A stretch of DNA of 56,760 nt from JAPKZH01 sp964537875 (GTDB taxonomy: Bacteria; Acidobacteriota; Aminicenantia; Aminicenantales; UBA4085), in NCBI GenBank assembly GCA_964537875.1, contig CAZIDN010000018.1, forward strand, positions 1 to 56,760. The letters run 5' to 3'. A model generated the notes under the pieces. That model saw only the letters and a program-made list of their open reading frames with translations. It did not search any database and was not told the origin of the DNA. Positions 31,138 through 40,662 of this stretch are shown piece after piece (within the stretch, counting starts at the first letter, position 1; each line of letters opens with the position of its first letter). A program made the translations under genes and the position numbers.

Positions 31138-32526
31138 ATGGTCGAGCTGCGGACGGACGAGATCGCCGAAAAGGTCCGGGGAGCCATCGTCCAGGGCCCG
31201 CCTTCCCTCACCTTCCGGGAGTTCAACATCGACTCGCGCCTGACCAGGCCCGGCGAGCTCTTTTTTGCCATTGTCGCCCGCCGCAACGGCCATGACTACG
31301 TTTCTGCGGCGGCGGAGCGGGGCGCCAAGGGCGCCGTGATTTCCCAGGCCGTTCATGTTGCGGATGACCGGTTCGCCCTGATCCGCGTCGGGGACACGCT
31401 CGAAGCCCTTCAAACACTGGCCGGGCGCGTCCTGGCCGAGCATCCGCTCAAAGTCGTGGGCATCACCGGCAGCGTCGGCAAGACGACGACTAAAGAATTC
31501 ACGGCCGCGCTTCTGGCCCCCCATTTCGCAGTGTTGAAATCCGAGGGGAATTTCAACAATCAGATAGGGCTTGCCCTGACCCTTTTACGCCTCGAAAAAC
31601 GCCACCAGGCGGCCGTTCTGGAAATGGGAATGAGCGCTCCCGGAGAGATCCAGGCCTTGACCGGGATCGCGCCTCCAGACGTCGCCGTGATCACGAATAT
31701 CAATCCCGTCCACTTGGAGTTCCTCAAAACGATGGAGAACATTGCCTCGGCAAAAAAAGAGATTCTGGACGGAATGAAAAACGGCGGCACGGCCGTCCTC
31801 AACGGAGACGATCTTTCTGTCCGGAAAATCGCCGAAAGCTCCAAGGGGAAGATAATCACCTTCGGCTTTTCGGAGAGTTGTGATATCCAAGCCCGAAACC
31901 TCAAGAGCCTCGGCTATGACGGTATCGACTTCGACCTGAAATACGGCCGCGAAGAGCGGGCGATCCGGTTTCCTTTTCTCACGGAGAGCTATGTTTCGAA
32001 CCTGCTGGCGGCGCTCGGCGTCGTCTTCGCTTTTTCCCTGCCCTTGGCCAAGGTCGAAAAATCGATCCGGGAGCTGAGGCCCTTCACGAACAGAGGGATC
32101 CTTCTGCGCCTGGGACGCCGGATCATGATGATCGACGATTCCTATAATTCCAATCCCAATGCCCTGGCCACCGCCCTCCGCAACTTCTCCAGGCTTCCGG
32201 CCAAAAGAAAAGTCGCCGTCCTGGGCGACATGCTCGAGCTCGGCGAGGCGACGGCCTCGTTTCACGAAGACGCGGGTCGCCAGGTCGTCCTCTCGGGCTG
32301 GGATCTCTTGGTGACGGTTGGGCCTCTCAGCCTTCGCATCGCCGACGGCGCCATATCGTCGGGAATGCAACCGGAACGGATTATCTCGTTCCGGGATTCA
32401 GCAGAAGCCGCTGAGCACATCACGGGCCTTCTTCAGGACGGCGACCTGGTTCTGGTCAAAGGGTCGAGGGGAATCCGGACGGAAAAAATCGTGGAAAAAA
32501 TAAAAACCGCGTTCGAGGAGTCCTGA
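31138..32526 (+). CDS. murF: UDP-MurNAc-tripeptide:D-Ala-D-Ala ligase MurF
   Basis: MurF attaches D-Ala-D-Ala to complete the stem pentapeptide. The 462-residue form has the MurF fold: FNIDSRLTRPGELFFAI, P-loop VGITGSVGKTTTKEF, GNFNNQIGLALTLL, EMGMSAPGEI, and DDSYNSNPNAL. The start is uncertain. The ATG at 31138 lies two bases after the murE stop, and an in-frame TTG at 31132 overlaps it; neither has a clear Shine-Dalgarno, so coupling to murE is likely. mraY begins one base after its stop. Confidence 0.94.
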   Translation: MVELRTDEIAEKVRGAIVQGPPSLTFREFNIDSRLTRPGELFFAIVARRNGHDYVSAAAERGAKGAVISQAVHVADDRFALIRVGDTLEALQTLAGRVLAEHPLKVVGITGSVGKTTTKEFTAALLAPHFAVLKSEGNFNNQIGLALTLLRLEKRHQAAVLEMGMSAPGEIQALTGIAPPDVAVITNINPVHLEFLKTMENIASAKKEILDGMKNGGTAVLNGDDLSVRKIAESSKGKIITFGFSESCDIQARNLKSLGYDGIDFDLKYGREERAIRFPFLTESYVSNLLAALGVVFAFSLPLAKVEKSIRELRPFTNRGILLRLGRRIMMIDDSYNSNPNALATALRNFSRLPAKRKVAVLGDMLELGEATASFHEDAGRQVVLSGWDLLVTVGPLSLRIADGAISSGMQPERIISFRDSAEAAEHITGLLQDGDLVLVKGSRGIRTEKIVEKIKTAFEES

Positions 32527-32527
32527 C

Positions 32528-33616
32528 GTGCTGTACTGGCTGCTCGTGCCCTTGAGAGAAAATCTCTTCTTCTTCAATGTCTTTCGTTACATCACGGTCC
32601 GGGCGGCCCTGGCCAGCCTGACCGCCCTCTTTTTGAGCTTTCTCTTCGGCCCGGCCTTGATCAAGCTCCTAAAAAAGTACCAGATCGGCCAGGAAATCCG
32701 GCCCGAGGGGCCTCAATCTCATTATGCAAAAAAAGGCACGCCGTCCATGGGCGGCATCCTCATCATCGGCGCCACGCTCATCCCGACGCTGCTCTGGGGG
32801 AACCTGAGCAACACGTATGTCTGGCTGGCAATGGCCACGATGTTCTTTTTCGGTTTGATAGGCTTCATGGATGATTTCCTCAAAATCAAGAAGAAGCGGT
32901 CTCTCGGACTCATCGCCCGGAACAAGTTCCTGCTCCAGTTTATCCTGGCCGTGGTCATCGGGCTGGTCATGCTCACCCTGGGGTTCAAAGGCACGTTCAA
33001 CCTCCATCTGTTCTTTCCGATCATCAAAGAATGGATCCCCTATCTCGGTTGGTTCTATCTCCCCTGGATTGTTTTTATCCTGGTCGGCTCTTCCAACGCC
33101 GTCAACCTGGCCGACGGCCTGGACGGGCTGGCCATCGGCCTGACCCTGATCAGCGCCAGCGCTTTAACAACGCTGACCTATATCGCCGGCCATGCCAATT
33201 TTTCCACCTATTTGAACATCGCCCGCGTTCCGCTGGCGGCGGAGCTGACCGTGTTCGCCGGCGCTTTCACCGGAGCCTGCCTGGGCTTTCTCTGGTTCAA
33301 CTCCCACCCGGCCCAGGTCTTCATGGGCGACGTCGGCGCCCTGTCGCTGGGCGGGACCCTGGCCGTGATCGCTCTTCTCATCAAACAGGAATTCCTGCTC
33401 TTCACGGTGGCGGGGGTTTTCATCCTGGAGGCGCTGTCGGTGCTGATCCAAGTCAGCTACTTCAAGTTCTCCAAGGGGAAAAGGATTTTCAAAATGGCGC
33501 CCCTCCACCATCATTTCGAGCTCCTGGGATGGCCGGAAGAAAAGATCGTCGTCAGGTTCTGGGTCCTGGGAATTATTTTTGCCCTGTTCACCCTGATGAC
33601 ACTCAAGTTGAGATGA
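32528..33616 (+). CDS. mraY: Phospho-MurNAc-pentapeptide transferase MraY
   Basis: MraY transfers phospho-MurNAc-pentapeptide to undecaprenyl phosphate, making lipid I in the inner membrane. The 362-residue protein has about ten hydrophobic helices and the family motifs GFMDDFLKIKKK, NAVNLADGLDGLAIG with the catalytic aspartates, and the MAPLHHHFELLGW loop. The start is GTG at 32528, one base after the murF stop. Its TGA overlaps the murD ATG. Confidence 0.96.
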   Translation: MLYWLLVPLRENLFFFNVFRYITVRAALASLTALFLSFLFGPALIKLLKKYQIGQEIRPEGPQSHYAKKGTPSMGGILIIGATLIPTLLWGNLSNTYVWLAMATMFFFGLIGFMDDFLKIKKKRSLGLIARNKFLLQFILAVVIGLVMLTLGFKGTFNLHLFFPIIKEWIPYLGWFYLPWIVFILVGSSNAVNLADGLDGLAIGLTLISASALTTLTYIAGHANFSTYLNIARVPLAAELTVFAGAFTGACLGFLWFNSHPAQVFMGDVGALSLGGTLAVIALLIKQEFLLFTVAGVFILEALSVLIQVSYFKFSKGKRIFKMAPLHHHFELLGWPEEKIVVRFWVLGIIFALFTLMTLKLR

Positions 33617-34986
33617 CGATGGACCTTCGCCATAAAAAAGTCTTGGTTGTCGGCCTGGGAAAGACGGGAGAAGCCCTGGCCCATTTCCTGCTCGGGCGCG
33701 GAGCCAACGTCAAAATCAGCGAAAAGAAGTCGAGCCAAGAGCTCGGCGACCGAATCCGGTATTGGCAGGAGAAAGGCGTTGACGTCGAGTCCGACGGCCA
33801 TACGCTCGCATCCTTTTTGGCTGCCGACCTCATCATCCCCAGCCCCGGCGTTCCGCCGCTGGAGGAATCGGCGGCCGCTCGGAAGAAAGGCGTTCCGATT
33901 CTCTCTGAAATCGAGCTGGCCTTTCGCTTTTTAAAAGGCCGGATCGTGGGCATCACGGGAACAAACGGAAAATCGACGACCGCGACCCTCCTCCACAAGA
34001 TCATGAAAGAGGCGGGGCTTCCCGCCCATCTCGCCGGTAACATCGGCCCGCCGCTCATCTCTTTTGTCGATGCCAGCCGCGATGATCATATCTATGTCAC
34101 GGAGATCTCGAGCTTCCAGCTGGAATACATCGAGAAGTTCAAGGTCCCGGTGTCTGTTTTTCTCAACATCTCCCGGAATCATCTGGATTGGCATCACACG
34201 TTCGACAGCTATTTCCGGACAAAAAAAAGACTGGTGACGGCGCAGCGAGAAGGCGATGTCGCCATCCTCAACCGGGATGACCCTGCTGTTTGGGGCCTCA
34301 AAGACGACGGGCCGTTCGAAGTCCATGGCTTCAGCCGCAGACGAAAGGTCCGGCGCGGGGCCTTCCTCGAGGACGGCTGGATCGTCCTCCGGGACGAAGC
34401 CGAGGAGCGATTGATGCCCGTCTCCGAGATCAGCCTACCCGGCGCGCATAATCAGGAAAACGTGATGGCCGCCGCCGCCGCGGCGCGCCTCTTCAGGGTT
34501 CCCGTGCCGGGGATGCGCGCCGCCATCAAAAGCTTTCAGGGACTCGAGCACCGGCTGGAAAAGGTCTTGACGCTCCGGGGGGTGGATTTCGTCAACGATT
34601 CAAAAGCCACCACGGTGGACGCGACCCTTAAAGCGCTGGAGAGCTTTGACCGTAAGATCGTTCTTATCCTGGGGGGCAGGGATAAGGGGGCCGATTTCGC
34701 CCTGCTCCGGAAACCCGTCAAAGCCAAGGTGAAAAAAGTCATCCTGGTCGGCGAGGCCGCGGAAAAAATCAGGAAGGCCCTGCGCGGGACCGTCCCGATG
34801 GACGCGGCCCCATCGATCAAGAAAGCAGCAGCGCTCGGTTTCGCCTCGGCCTCGCCCGGAGAGGTGGTCCTCCTCGCCCCGGCCTGCACGAGCTGGGACA
34901 TGTTCAAGAATTTTGAAGAGCGCGGAGAAATTTTTAAACGGGAAGTCCGCGGCCTGGCGGAATCCGTCGGACAAGGAAAGGCCTGA
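33613..34986 (+). CDS. murD: UDP-MurNAc-L-Ala:D-glutamate ligase MurD
   Basis: MurD adds D-glutamate to UDP-MurNAc-L-Ala. The 457-residue enzyme shows the Rossmann N-terminus VLVVGLGKTGEALAHFLL, IIPSPGVPP, P-loop VGITGTNGKSTTATLL, EISSFQLEYI, NHLDWHHTFDSY, HRLEKVLTLRGVDFVNDSKAT, and ILGGRDKGADF. The frame is open far upstream into mraY, but the ATG at 33613, overlapping the mraY stop as ATGA, gives the correct N-terminus. An alternative ATG lies two codons later. Confidence 0.95.
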   Translation: MTMDLRHKKVLVVGLGKTGEALAHFLLGRGANVKISEKKSSQELGDRIRYWQEKGVDVESDGHTLASFLAADLIIPSPGVPPLEESAAARKKGVPILSEIELAFRFLKGRIVGITGTNGKSTTATLLHKIMKEAGLPAHLAGNIGPPLISFVDASRDDHIYVTEISSFQLEYIEKFKVPVSVFLNISRNHLDWHHTFDSYFRTKKRLVTAQREGDVAILNRDDPAVWGLKDDGPFEVHGFSRRRKVRRGAFLEDGWIVLRDEAEERLMPVSEISLPGAHNQENVMAAAAAARLFRVPVPGMRAAIKSFQGLEHRLEKVLTLRGVDFVNDSKATTVDATLKALESFDRKIVLILGGRDKGADFALLRKPVKAKVKKVILVGEAAEKIRKALRGTVPMDAAPSIKKAAALGFASASPGEVVLLAPACTSWDMFKNFEERGEIFKREVRGLAESVGQGKA

Positions 34987-34992
34987 AAGGAT

Positions 34993-36105
34993 ATGGAGAT
35001 CTTCAAGCCCTACAGTTTTGATAAAGGGCTGTTTCTGACCACCCTGGCTATGATCACTCTGGGTATGGTCATGGTTTACAGCGCCACGGGCGTGCTGGCC
35101 GGGGAAAAAATGCACCAAACGTTCTATTTCCTGATCCAGCAGGCCATCGGCGCCGGCGCCGGCTTCGTCTTCATCTTCATCATGATGTCCATCAAAAAGC
35201 CTTTTTACCAGAATAAGTATTTTATCTTCGGACTGCTCGCGCTCGCCTTTATCCTGCTCGTCCTCTGTTTCAGCATGCCGGCCGTGGCCAAAACCAACCG
35301 CTGGATCACAATGTTCGGCGTTCGCTTTCAGCCTTCGGAGCTGGCCAAGCTCAGCCTGATCCTTTTTTTGGCGCTCTACCTGGATATGAAGAAGGACAGG
35401 CTGGATGAGCTGCCCGTGCTTCTCGTCCCGCTGGCCGTCCTATTCCTGTTCATCCTGCTGATCTTGAAAGAGCCCGATTTCGGGACGGCCGTCCTGACCT
35501 TCGGCATCTGCGCCGTGCTCCTCTATATCGGCGGCGTGAAGCTCCGATATTTCTTCTGCCTCGGCCTGGTTTCGCTCCCGCTTTTTGTCTTCTACATCTT
35601 CCAGGCCCGCTACCGCGTTGACCGGTTCCTGGCCTTTCTCTACCCGGACAAGGACCTCCTGAGCTTGAATTTCCAGGTGGCCCAGTCCAAGATCGCCCTC
35701 GGCTCGGGAGGCCTGCTGGGCGTGAGCCTGGGCGAGAGCGCCCAAAAGCTCTATTTTCTTCCCTGCGCCCACACAGACTTCATCTTCGCCATCATCGGAG
35801 AGGAATTGGGGCTGGTCGGAACGCTGGCCACTGTCGCTCTTTTCGTCATTTTTCTCTGGAGGGGTCTCGTCATCGCTTTCAAAGCGCCGAACCTGTTCAG
35901 CCAGATCGCGGCAGCCGGACTGACCTTGATGATAGTTGCCCAGGCCCTGCTCAATATCACCGTGGTGCTCGGCCTGGGACCGGCCAAAGGAGTCCCCCTT
36001 CCCCTGCTGAGCTACGGCCGGTCCTCGCTTGTCACGAATCTTTTCGCCATCGGCATTCTTCTCCATATTTCCCAGAGAAAGGGAGACCGCCGGACCATCA
36101 AATGA
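34993..36105 (+). CDS. ftsW: Septal peptidoglycan glycosyltransferase FtsW (SEDS family)
   Basis: FtsW polymerises lipid II at the septum together with FtsI. The 370-residue product has about ten transmembrane helices and the SEDS motifs KTNRWI, FQPSELAKLSLI, ILKEPDFGTAVL with the essential aspartate, and AHTDFIFAIIGEELG. Near the C-terminus it reads KGVPLPLLSYGRSSL, where most FtsW proteins have YGGSS, a small variation. Position between murD and murG supports FtsW over RodA. It overlaps murG by four bases. Confidence 0.94.
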   Translation: MEIFKPYSFDKGLFLTTLAMITLGMVMVYSATGVLAGEKMHQTFYFLIQQAIGAGAGFVFIFIMMSIKKPFYQNKYFIFGLLALAFILLVLCFSMPAVAKTNRWITMFGVRFQPSELAKLSLILFLALYLDMKKDRLDELPVLLVPLAVLFLFILLILKEPDFGTAVLTFGICAVLLYIGGVKLRYFFCLGLVSLPLFVFYIFQARYRVDRFLAFLYPDKDLLSLNFQVAQSKIALGSGGLLGVSLGESAQKLYFLPCAHTDFIFAIIGEELGLVGTLATVALFVIFLWRGLVIAFKAPNLFSQIAAAGLTLMIVAQALLNITVVLGLGPAKGVPLPLLSYGRSSLVTNLFAIGILLHISQRKGDRRTIK

Positions 36106-37187
36106 GCGAACGACGTGTGATCATCAGCGGCGGCGGAACAGGGGGGCATCTTTACCCCGCCCTGGTCCTAGGACAGACGCTTCGGGAAAAAAATGGACGC
36201 CTCGAGCTGACCTACGTGGGAAGCAGCCGCGAAGCCGAGAAGAAGATCATGGCCCATCATAAGGTCAAATTCATCCCGATGCGGATCGAAGGCCTGAAAG
36301 GCAAAGGCCTGCGGAGCCTGAAAACGATGGCCATGCTCCCCGGATCATTCTTCAAGTCCCTGTCCATCCTGCTCCGGGTCAAACCCGACCTTGTCGTGGG
36401 CGTCGGAGGATTCAGCTCCGGCCCCGTCGTCCTGCTGGCGTCCCTCTTGAAGATCCCGACGCTCATCCTGGAACAGAATGTCCGGCCAGGCTTCACCAAC
36501 AGGCTTCTCATTTCCCGAGCCCGCAAAGCGGTCGTGGCTTTTGAAGCGTCGCTCGCCTACTTCAAGGGAAAGGGCGTCTTCCTGGGGAACCCGGTCCGCG
36601 AAGAGTTCACCACCCTTCGGCGCAAGGAGCGCACGGGCCGGCTGACCCTGCTTGTCTTCGGAGGCAGCCAGGGCTCGCATGTCCTGAACCAGGCCGTGGC
36701 GGCGGCCCTGCCTCTGCTGGAAAAGGCGAAGAACCGGCTGGTCATCTTCCACCAGACCGGCCCGGCCGATCTCGACTGGGTCAAAAAAAGCTATGCCGAA
36801 AACGGATTCGGGGATGCGGTCGTGGCTCCCTACTTTCACGATATGCCCGGCTATTTCGAGAAATCCGACCTCGTCATCAGCCGCGCCGGCGCCACGACCT
36901 GCGCCGAGCTCATCGCCGCTCAAAAAGCGGCCATTCTCATCCCGTTCGCCCGGGCCTCGGATGACCACCAGGCCCAGAACGCCGGCGAGCTCGAACGCAT
37001 AGGCGGCGCCGAAGTCATACTCGAGGCTGAGTTGACGCCCCAAAAGCTCGCCGAGAGGATTTTCTTCTTCTTGGAACATCCGAAAAAAATCTCCGAAATG
37101 GAAAATAACCTGGCCCGCCTGAAGCGGGACCAGGCCGCCGAGCGGATCGCCGGCCTATGCTTTGAACTGATGGAGTCCCGAAGCTAG
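36102..37187 (+). CDS. murG: Lipid II synthase MurG
   Basis: MurG adds GlcNAc to lipid I to form lipid II on the cytoplasmic face of the inner membrane. The 361-residue GT-B glycosyltransferase has the N-terminal ISGGGTGGHLYPAL, VVGVGGFSSGPVVLLA, LILEQNVRPGFTNRLL, GNPVREEF, VFGGSQGSHVLN, and the donor-binding ISRAGATTCAEL with PFARASDDHQAQNA. All conserved sites are present. It is followed 10 bases later by murC. Confidence 0.96.
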   Translation: MSERRVIISGGGTGGHLYPALVLGQTLREKNGRLELTYVGSSREAEKKIMAHHKVKFIPMRIEGLKGKGLRSLKTMAMLPGSFFKSLSILLRVKPDLVVGVGGFSSGPVVLLASLLKIPTLILEQNVRPGFTNRLLISRARKAVVAFEASLAYFKGKGVFLGNPVREEFTTLRRKERTGRLTLLVFGGSQGSHVLNQAVAAALPLLEKAKNRLVIFHQTGPADLDWVKKSYAENGFGDAVVAPYFHDMPGYFEKSDLVISRAGATTCAELIAAQKAAILIPFARASDDHQAQNAGELERIGGAEVILEAELTPQKLAERIFFFLEHPKKISEMENNLARLKRDQAAERIAGLCFELMESRS

Positions 37188-37197
37188 GAGGAGAGGA

Positions 37198-38586
37198 GTG
37201 GTCAAAAAGATCTACCGCAAGCTCAAGCATATCCACATGATCGGCATCGGCGGCACCGGCATGAACGGCATCGCCGAGGTGCTCCTGAACCTGGGCTACA
37301 AAGTGACGGGCTCGGATATCCAGGCCAATGATGCGACGCGGCGCCTGACCCGGCTCAAGGCCCAGATCTCCATCGGCCACAAGGCCGGAAACGTCAAAGG
37401 AGCGGACGTCGCCGTCATATCCTCGGCCATCCGGGAGGACAATGTCGAAGTCCAGGCGGCCAGACACCAGAAGATCCCCGTCATCCCGCGCGCCGAGATG
37501 CTGGCCGAGCTCATGCGGATGAAATACGGGATCGCCATCGCCGGCTCCCACGGCAAGACGACGACGACCTCGATGATCGCCACAATCCTGGACCGGGCCG
37601 GCTTCGACCCGACGATCGTCGTCGGAGGACGGCTGAACACGATCGGCGCCAACGCCAAGCTGGGCGAGGGCGATTTCTTCGTCGCCGAAGCGGACGAAAG
37701 CGACCGTTCCTTCCTCTATCTATCCCCGTTTATCGCGGTCCTGACCAATATCGACGCCGAGCACCTGGACCAGTACCAGAATATCGAGGAAATCAAGCGG
37801 ACGTTCGTCAACTTCGCCAACAAGGTTCCCTTCTACTGCCCGATCATCCTCTGCCTCGATGATCCCAACCTGCAGAGCGTCATCCCCCAGCTCGAACGCC
37901 GGATCATCACTTATGGCTTCTCGGCCCAATCCGACATCTTTGCCCGGGACTTCCGGTTCGAACAATTCTCCAGCACGTCCGCGCTCTATCACAAAGGCCG
38001 GAAATTGGGAACGCTCAAGCTGAATGTTCCCGGGATGCACAGCATTCTCAACGCCATGGCCTCGGTGGCCGTGGGCCTGGACCTGGATATCGCCCCGCCG
38101 CTCATCCTGGACGCTCTGCACAGCTATTCCGGGACGGGACGGCGGTTCGAGCTCAAAAAAGAAGTCGGCGGCATCATGATCATCGAGGACTATGCCCATC
38201 ACCCGACTGAGATCAAGGCGACGCTCGACGCCGCGAAGCGCGGCTGGCCGCGCCGCGTCCTGGCGGTGTTCCAGCCCCACCGCTATACGCGCCTGTCCCA
38301 TTTGATGAACGAATTCGCCACATCGTTCAACCAGGCGGATGTCCTCCTCATCACGGAGATCTATGCAGCGGGCGAGGAACCCATTCCCCAGGCCACGGGC
38401 AGAGCCCTCTATGAAAGCATCAAGCAGTTCGGCCACAAGAATGTCCATTTTGAGCCGGACATGAAGGACCTCCCGTCGCGGCTCCGAAAGCTCGCCCGGC
38501 GCGGAGACATCATTATCGTGCTCGGGGCGGGCAACATCTACAAGATCATTCCCGACCTGATCAAGAAGCTGGAAGCCGAGAGATGA
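37198..38586 (+). CDS. murC: UDP-MurNAc:L-alanine ligase MurC
   Basis: MurC adds the first stem-peptide residue, L-alanine, to UDP-MurNAc. The 462-residue ligase has HMIGIGGTGMNGIAEVL, P-loop IAGSHGKTTTTSMIAT, EADESDRSFL, GMHSILNAMA, and DYAHHPTEIKATL. It begins at GTG 37198 behind the strong AGGAGGAGAGGA. murB and ddl, which often follow murC in dcw clusters, are absent: ftsQ starts four bases inside the murC end. Confidence 0.95.
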   Translation: MVKKIYRKLKHIHMIGIGGTGMNGIAEVLLNLGYKVTGSDIQANDATRRLTRLKAQISIGHKAGNVKGADVAVISSAIREDNVEVQAARHQKIPVIPRAEMLAELMRMKYGIAIAGSHGKTTTTSMIATILDRAGFDPTIVVGGRLNTIGANAKLGEGDFFVAEADESDRSFLYLSPFIAVLTNIDAEHLDQYQNIEEIKRTFVNFANKVPFYCPIILCLDDPNLQSVIPQLERRIITYGFSAQSDIFARDFRFEQFSSTSALYHKGRKLGTLKLNVPGMHSILNAMASVAVGLDLDIAPPLILDALHSYSGTGRRFELKKEVGGIMIIEDYAHHPTEIKATLDAAKRGWPRRVLAVFQPHRYTRLSHLMNEFATSFNQADVLLITEIYAAGEEPIPQATGRALYESIKQFGHKNVHFEPDMKDLPSRLRKLARRGDIIIVLGAGNIYKIIPDLIKKLEAER

Positions 38587-39431
38587 ACCGGACCGATTTT
38601 CTCTACGCCCACCCGATGCAGTTCCAGCGGGGCGAGAGAAAAGTCCGGATCAAAAAGCAGGGACGCAAGGTCTCTTTCAAAGTGAAGCACATCCTGATCT
38701 CCTGCGCCTGCCTGGCGCTCCTGTTCTTTTCGATCTACAAGCTCTATTTCTTCCTGATCACCTGGGATAAGCTGAATATCAGGGACGTCCAGGTCGCCTG
38801 CCCGAACGAGAAGGTCAAGGACCACGTCCTCGGCATGACCCGAAACATGACCTGGGGCAACATCTTCCTCCTGGACATCTCCAAGGTCCAGAAAACGCTG
38901 GAATCTTATGCTTGGGTCAAGGACGTGCAGGTCCGAAAAACCTTTCCAGCCTCCTTGAAAATCGATATCGCGGCCCGGACACCGGCCGCTTTGATAGAGA
39001 AAGAAACGATATACCTCATCGATGAAGAAGGCATCGCCCTCGAACAAGCCGACCTCTCCTCGTATCCCAGCCTGCCCCTCCTTCTCGATGAGGGCCATTT
39101 CAGCCAAGACTCTCAAGAGAAACTTAGATTGACAAGGGAATGTCTGAAAGGCCTGTCCCCCGAAGATAAAAATCGGGTGGAATCCTTGGACCTTTCGGAC
39201 ATGGGAGACGTGATTCTGCGATTCCGGGGAAGCCCGACCAAGATCAAGCTCGGGGCCGATCAATTTGCCCAAAACCTGGACTATTACCAGAAAAATATCA
39301 CCCGTTGGGAGAACGAGAATGGCGGCCTCGAGTATGTCGACCTCCGGTTCCCGGACCGGGTCATCTTCAAACCCCTCAAGAATCAACCTGAGCCAGAATC
39401 CCCTCCCCATCCCGTGAAGGAGGCCCCATAA
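38583..39431 (+). CDS. ftsQ: Cell division protein FtsQ
   Basis: FtsQ recruits FtsL and FtsB and links early to late divisome proteins. The 282-residue protein has a basic cytoplasmic N-terminus, one transmembrane helix (about 36-58), a POTRA domain (LNIRDVQVACPNEKVKDHVL onward), then the FtsQ domain with WVKDVQVRKTFPASLKIDI, ending in a proline-rich tail. The pattern and position directly before ftsA support the call. Its stop overlaps the ftsA ATG as TAATG. Confidence 0.92.
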   Translation: MNRTDFLYAHPMQFQRGERKVRIKKQGRKVSFKVKHILISCACLALLFFSIYKLYFFLITWDKLNIRDVQVACPNEKVKDHVLGMTRNMTWGNIFLLDISKVQKTLESYAWVKDVQVRKTFPASLKIDIAARTPAALIEKETIYLIDEEGIALEQADLSSYPSLPLLLDEGHFSQDSQEKLRLTRECLKGLSPEDKNRVESLDLSDMGDVILRFRGSPTKIKLGADQFAQNLDYYQKNITRWENENGGLEYVDLRFPDRVIFKPLKNQPEPESPPHPVKEAP

Positions 39432-40654
39432 TGCCTAAAAACGGATACATCGTCGGGCTCGACATCGGGACAAAGAAGGTCACCGCCATCATCGGCGAGA
39501 TCACGGAAGAGCGTAAGGTGGAAGTCATCGGCATCGGCACGGCGGACTCCAAAGGCCTGCGGAAAGGCGTTGTCGTCAACCTGGATGTGACGTCGTCAGC
39601 CATCAAGAAAGCCCAGGAAGAGGCCGAGCTCATGGCGGGCGTCGAGATCGGCTCGGCCTTTGTCGGCATTTCCGGGGCCCACATCAAGAGTTTCAACAGC
39701 CGGGGCGTGATCGCGGTCTCCGGCAAAAACAGGGAGATCAGCCGCGACGACATCCGGCGGGTCATCGAACAATCCAAAGCGGTGGCCATTCCGCCGGACC
39801 GGGAGATCATCCATGTCATCCCCCAGGAATTCGTCGTCGATGAGCAGGACGGCATCCGCGACCCGCTGGGCATGAACGGCATTAAGCTCGAGGTCAACGT
39901 CCACATCGTCACCGGCGCCATCACCTTGGTCCAGAACCTGAGGACCTGTATCGAACGCTCCGGGATCAACATCGAGCAGATCGTCCTGAGCCAGATCGCC
40001 ACGAGCACGTCCGTCCTGACCCCTGACGAAAAAGAGCTGGGCGTCGGCCTGATCGATATCGGCGCCGGCACGACCGAGGTCGCCATCTTCGAGCGGGGCA
40101 GCCTGTGGTACACATCGATCATTCCCCTCGGCGGGGACAATTTCACCAACGACATCGCCGTGGGCCTGCGGACGCCGATTCCCGACGCGGAAAAAATCAA
40201 GAAAAAATTCGGATGCGTCTCGGCCCCGGTCTCGGACGAGCAGGAGACGCTCGAAGTCCCGTCCGTCGGACGAGGCCGGAAGCCGCGCGTGCTTTCGCGG
40301 CAGCTCCTGGCCGACATCATCCAGCCGCGCGCCGAAGAGATCTTCCGCCTGGTCGATAACGACATCAAGCGGATGGGCTACGAGAAATCCCTCAATTCCG
40401 GGATCGTCCTAACGGGCGGCACGGCCCTCCTCGAAGGGATGGAGGAAGTCGCCGAGGAGATTTTCGACCTGCCGGTCCGCCGCGGCGACCCGACGGGCGT
40501 GGGCGGGCTCGTGGACCGGGTCGCCACGCCCGACTATGCCACGGCCGTGGGGCTAATCCTCTACGGATACGGCCTCCTCCAGGAGACCGGCTTTGCCAAG
40601 GACCGAAAAAAAGGGCTTTTTGCCAAATTTATAGATTTATTCAAGGAAGATTAG
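39431..40654 (+). CDS. ftsA: Cell division protein FtsA
   Basis: FtsA is the actin-like ATPase that tethers FtsZ to the membrane. The 407-residue product shows VGLDIGTKKVTAIIGE (phosphate 1), the 1C domain around GVEIGSAFVGISGAHIKSFN, VGLIDIGAGTTEVAIF (phosphate 2), and GIVLTGGTALLEGM (adenosine motif). The last 15 residues (KKGLFAKFIDLFKED) form the amphipathic membrane-targeting helix. ftsZ starts 8 bases later behind AGGAGA. Confidence 0.95.
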   Translation: MPKNGYIVGLDIGTKKVTAIIGEITEERKVEVIGIGTADSKGLRKGVVVNLDVTSSAIKKAQEEAELMAGVEIGSAFVGISGAHIKSFNSRGVIAVSGKNREISRDDIRRVIEQSKAVAIPPDREIIHVIPQEFVVDEQDGIRDPLGMNGIKLEVNVHIVTGAITLVQNLRTCIERSGINIEQIVLSQIATSTSVLTPDEKELGVGLIDIGAGTTEVAIFERGSLWYTSIIPLGGDNFTNDIAVGLRTPIPDAEKIKKKFGCVSAPVSDEQETLEVPSVGRGRKPRVLSRQLLADIIQPRAEEIFRLVDNDIKRMGYEKSLNSGIVLTGGTALLEGMEEVAEEIFDLPVRRGDPTGVGGLVDRVATPDYATAVGLILYGYGLLQETGFAKDRKKGLFAKFIDLFKED

Positions 40655-40662
40655 GAGAAATC

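Noticed and set aside
33031..33612. Extended N-terminus of the murD reading frame
   Set aside because: The extra 194 codons are the out-of-frame shadow of mraY. MurD begins correctly at 33613.
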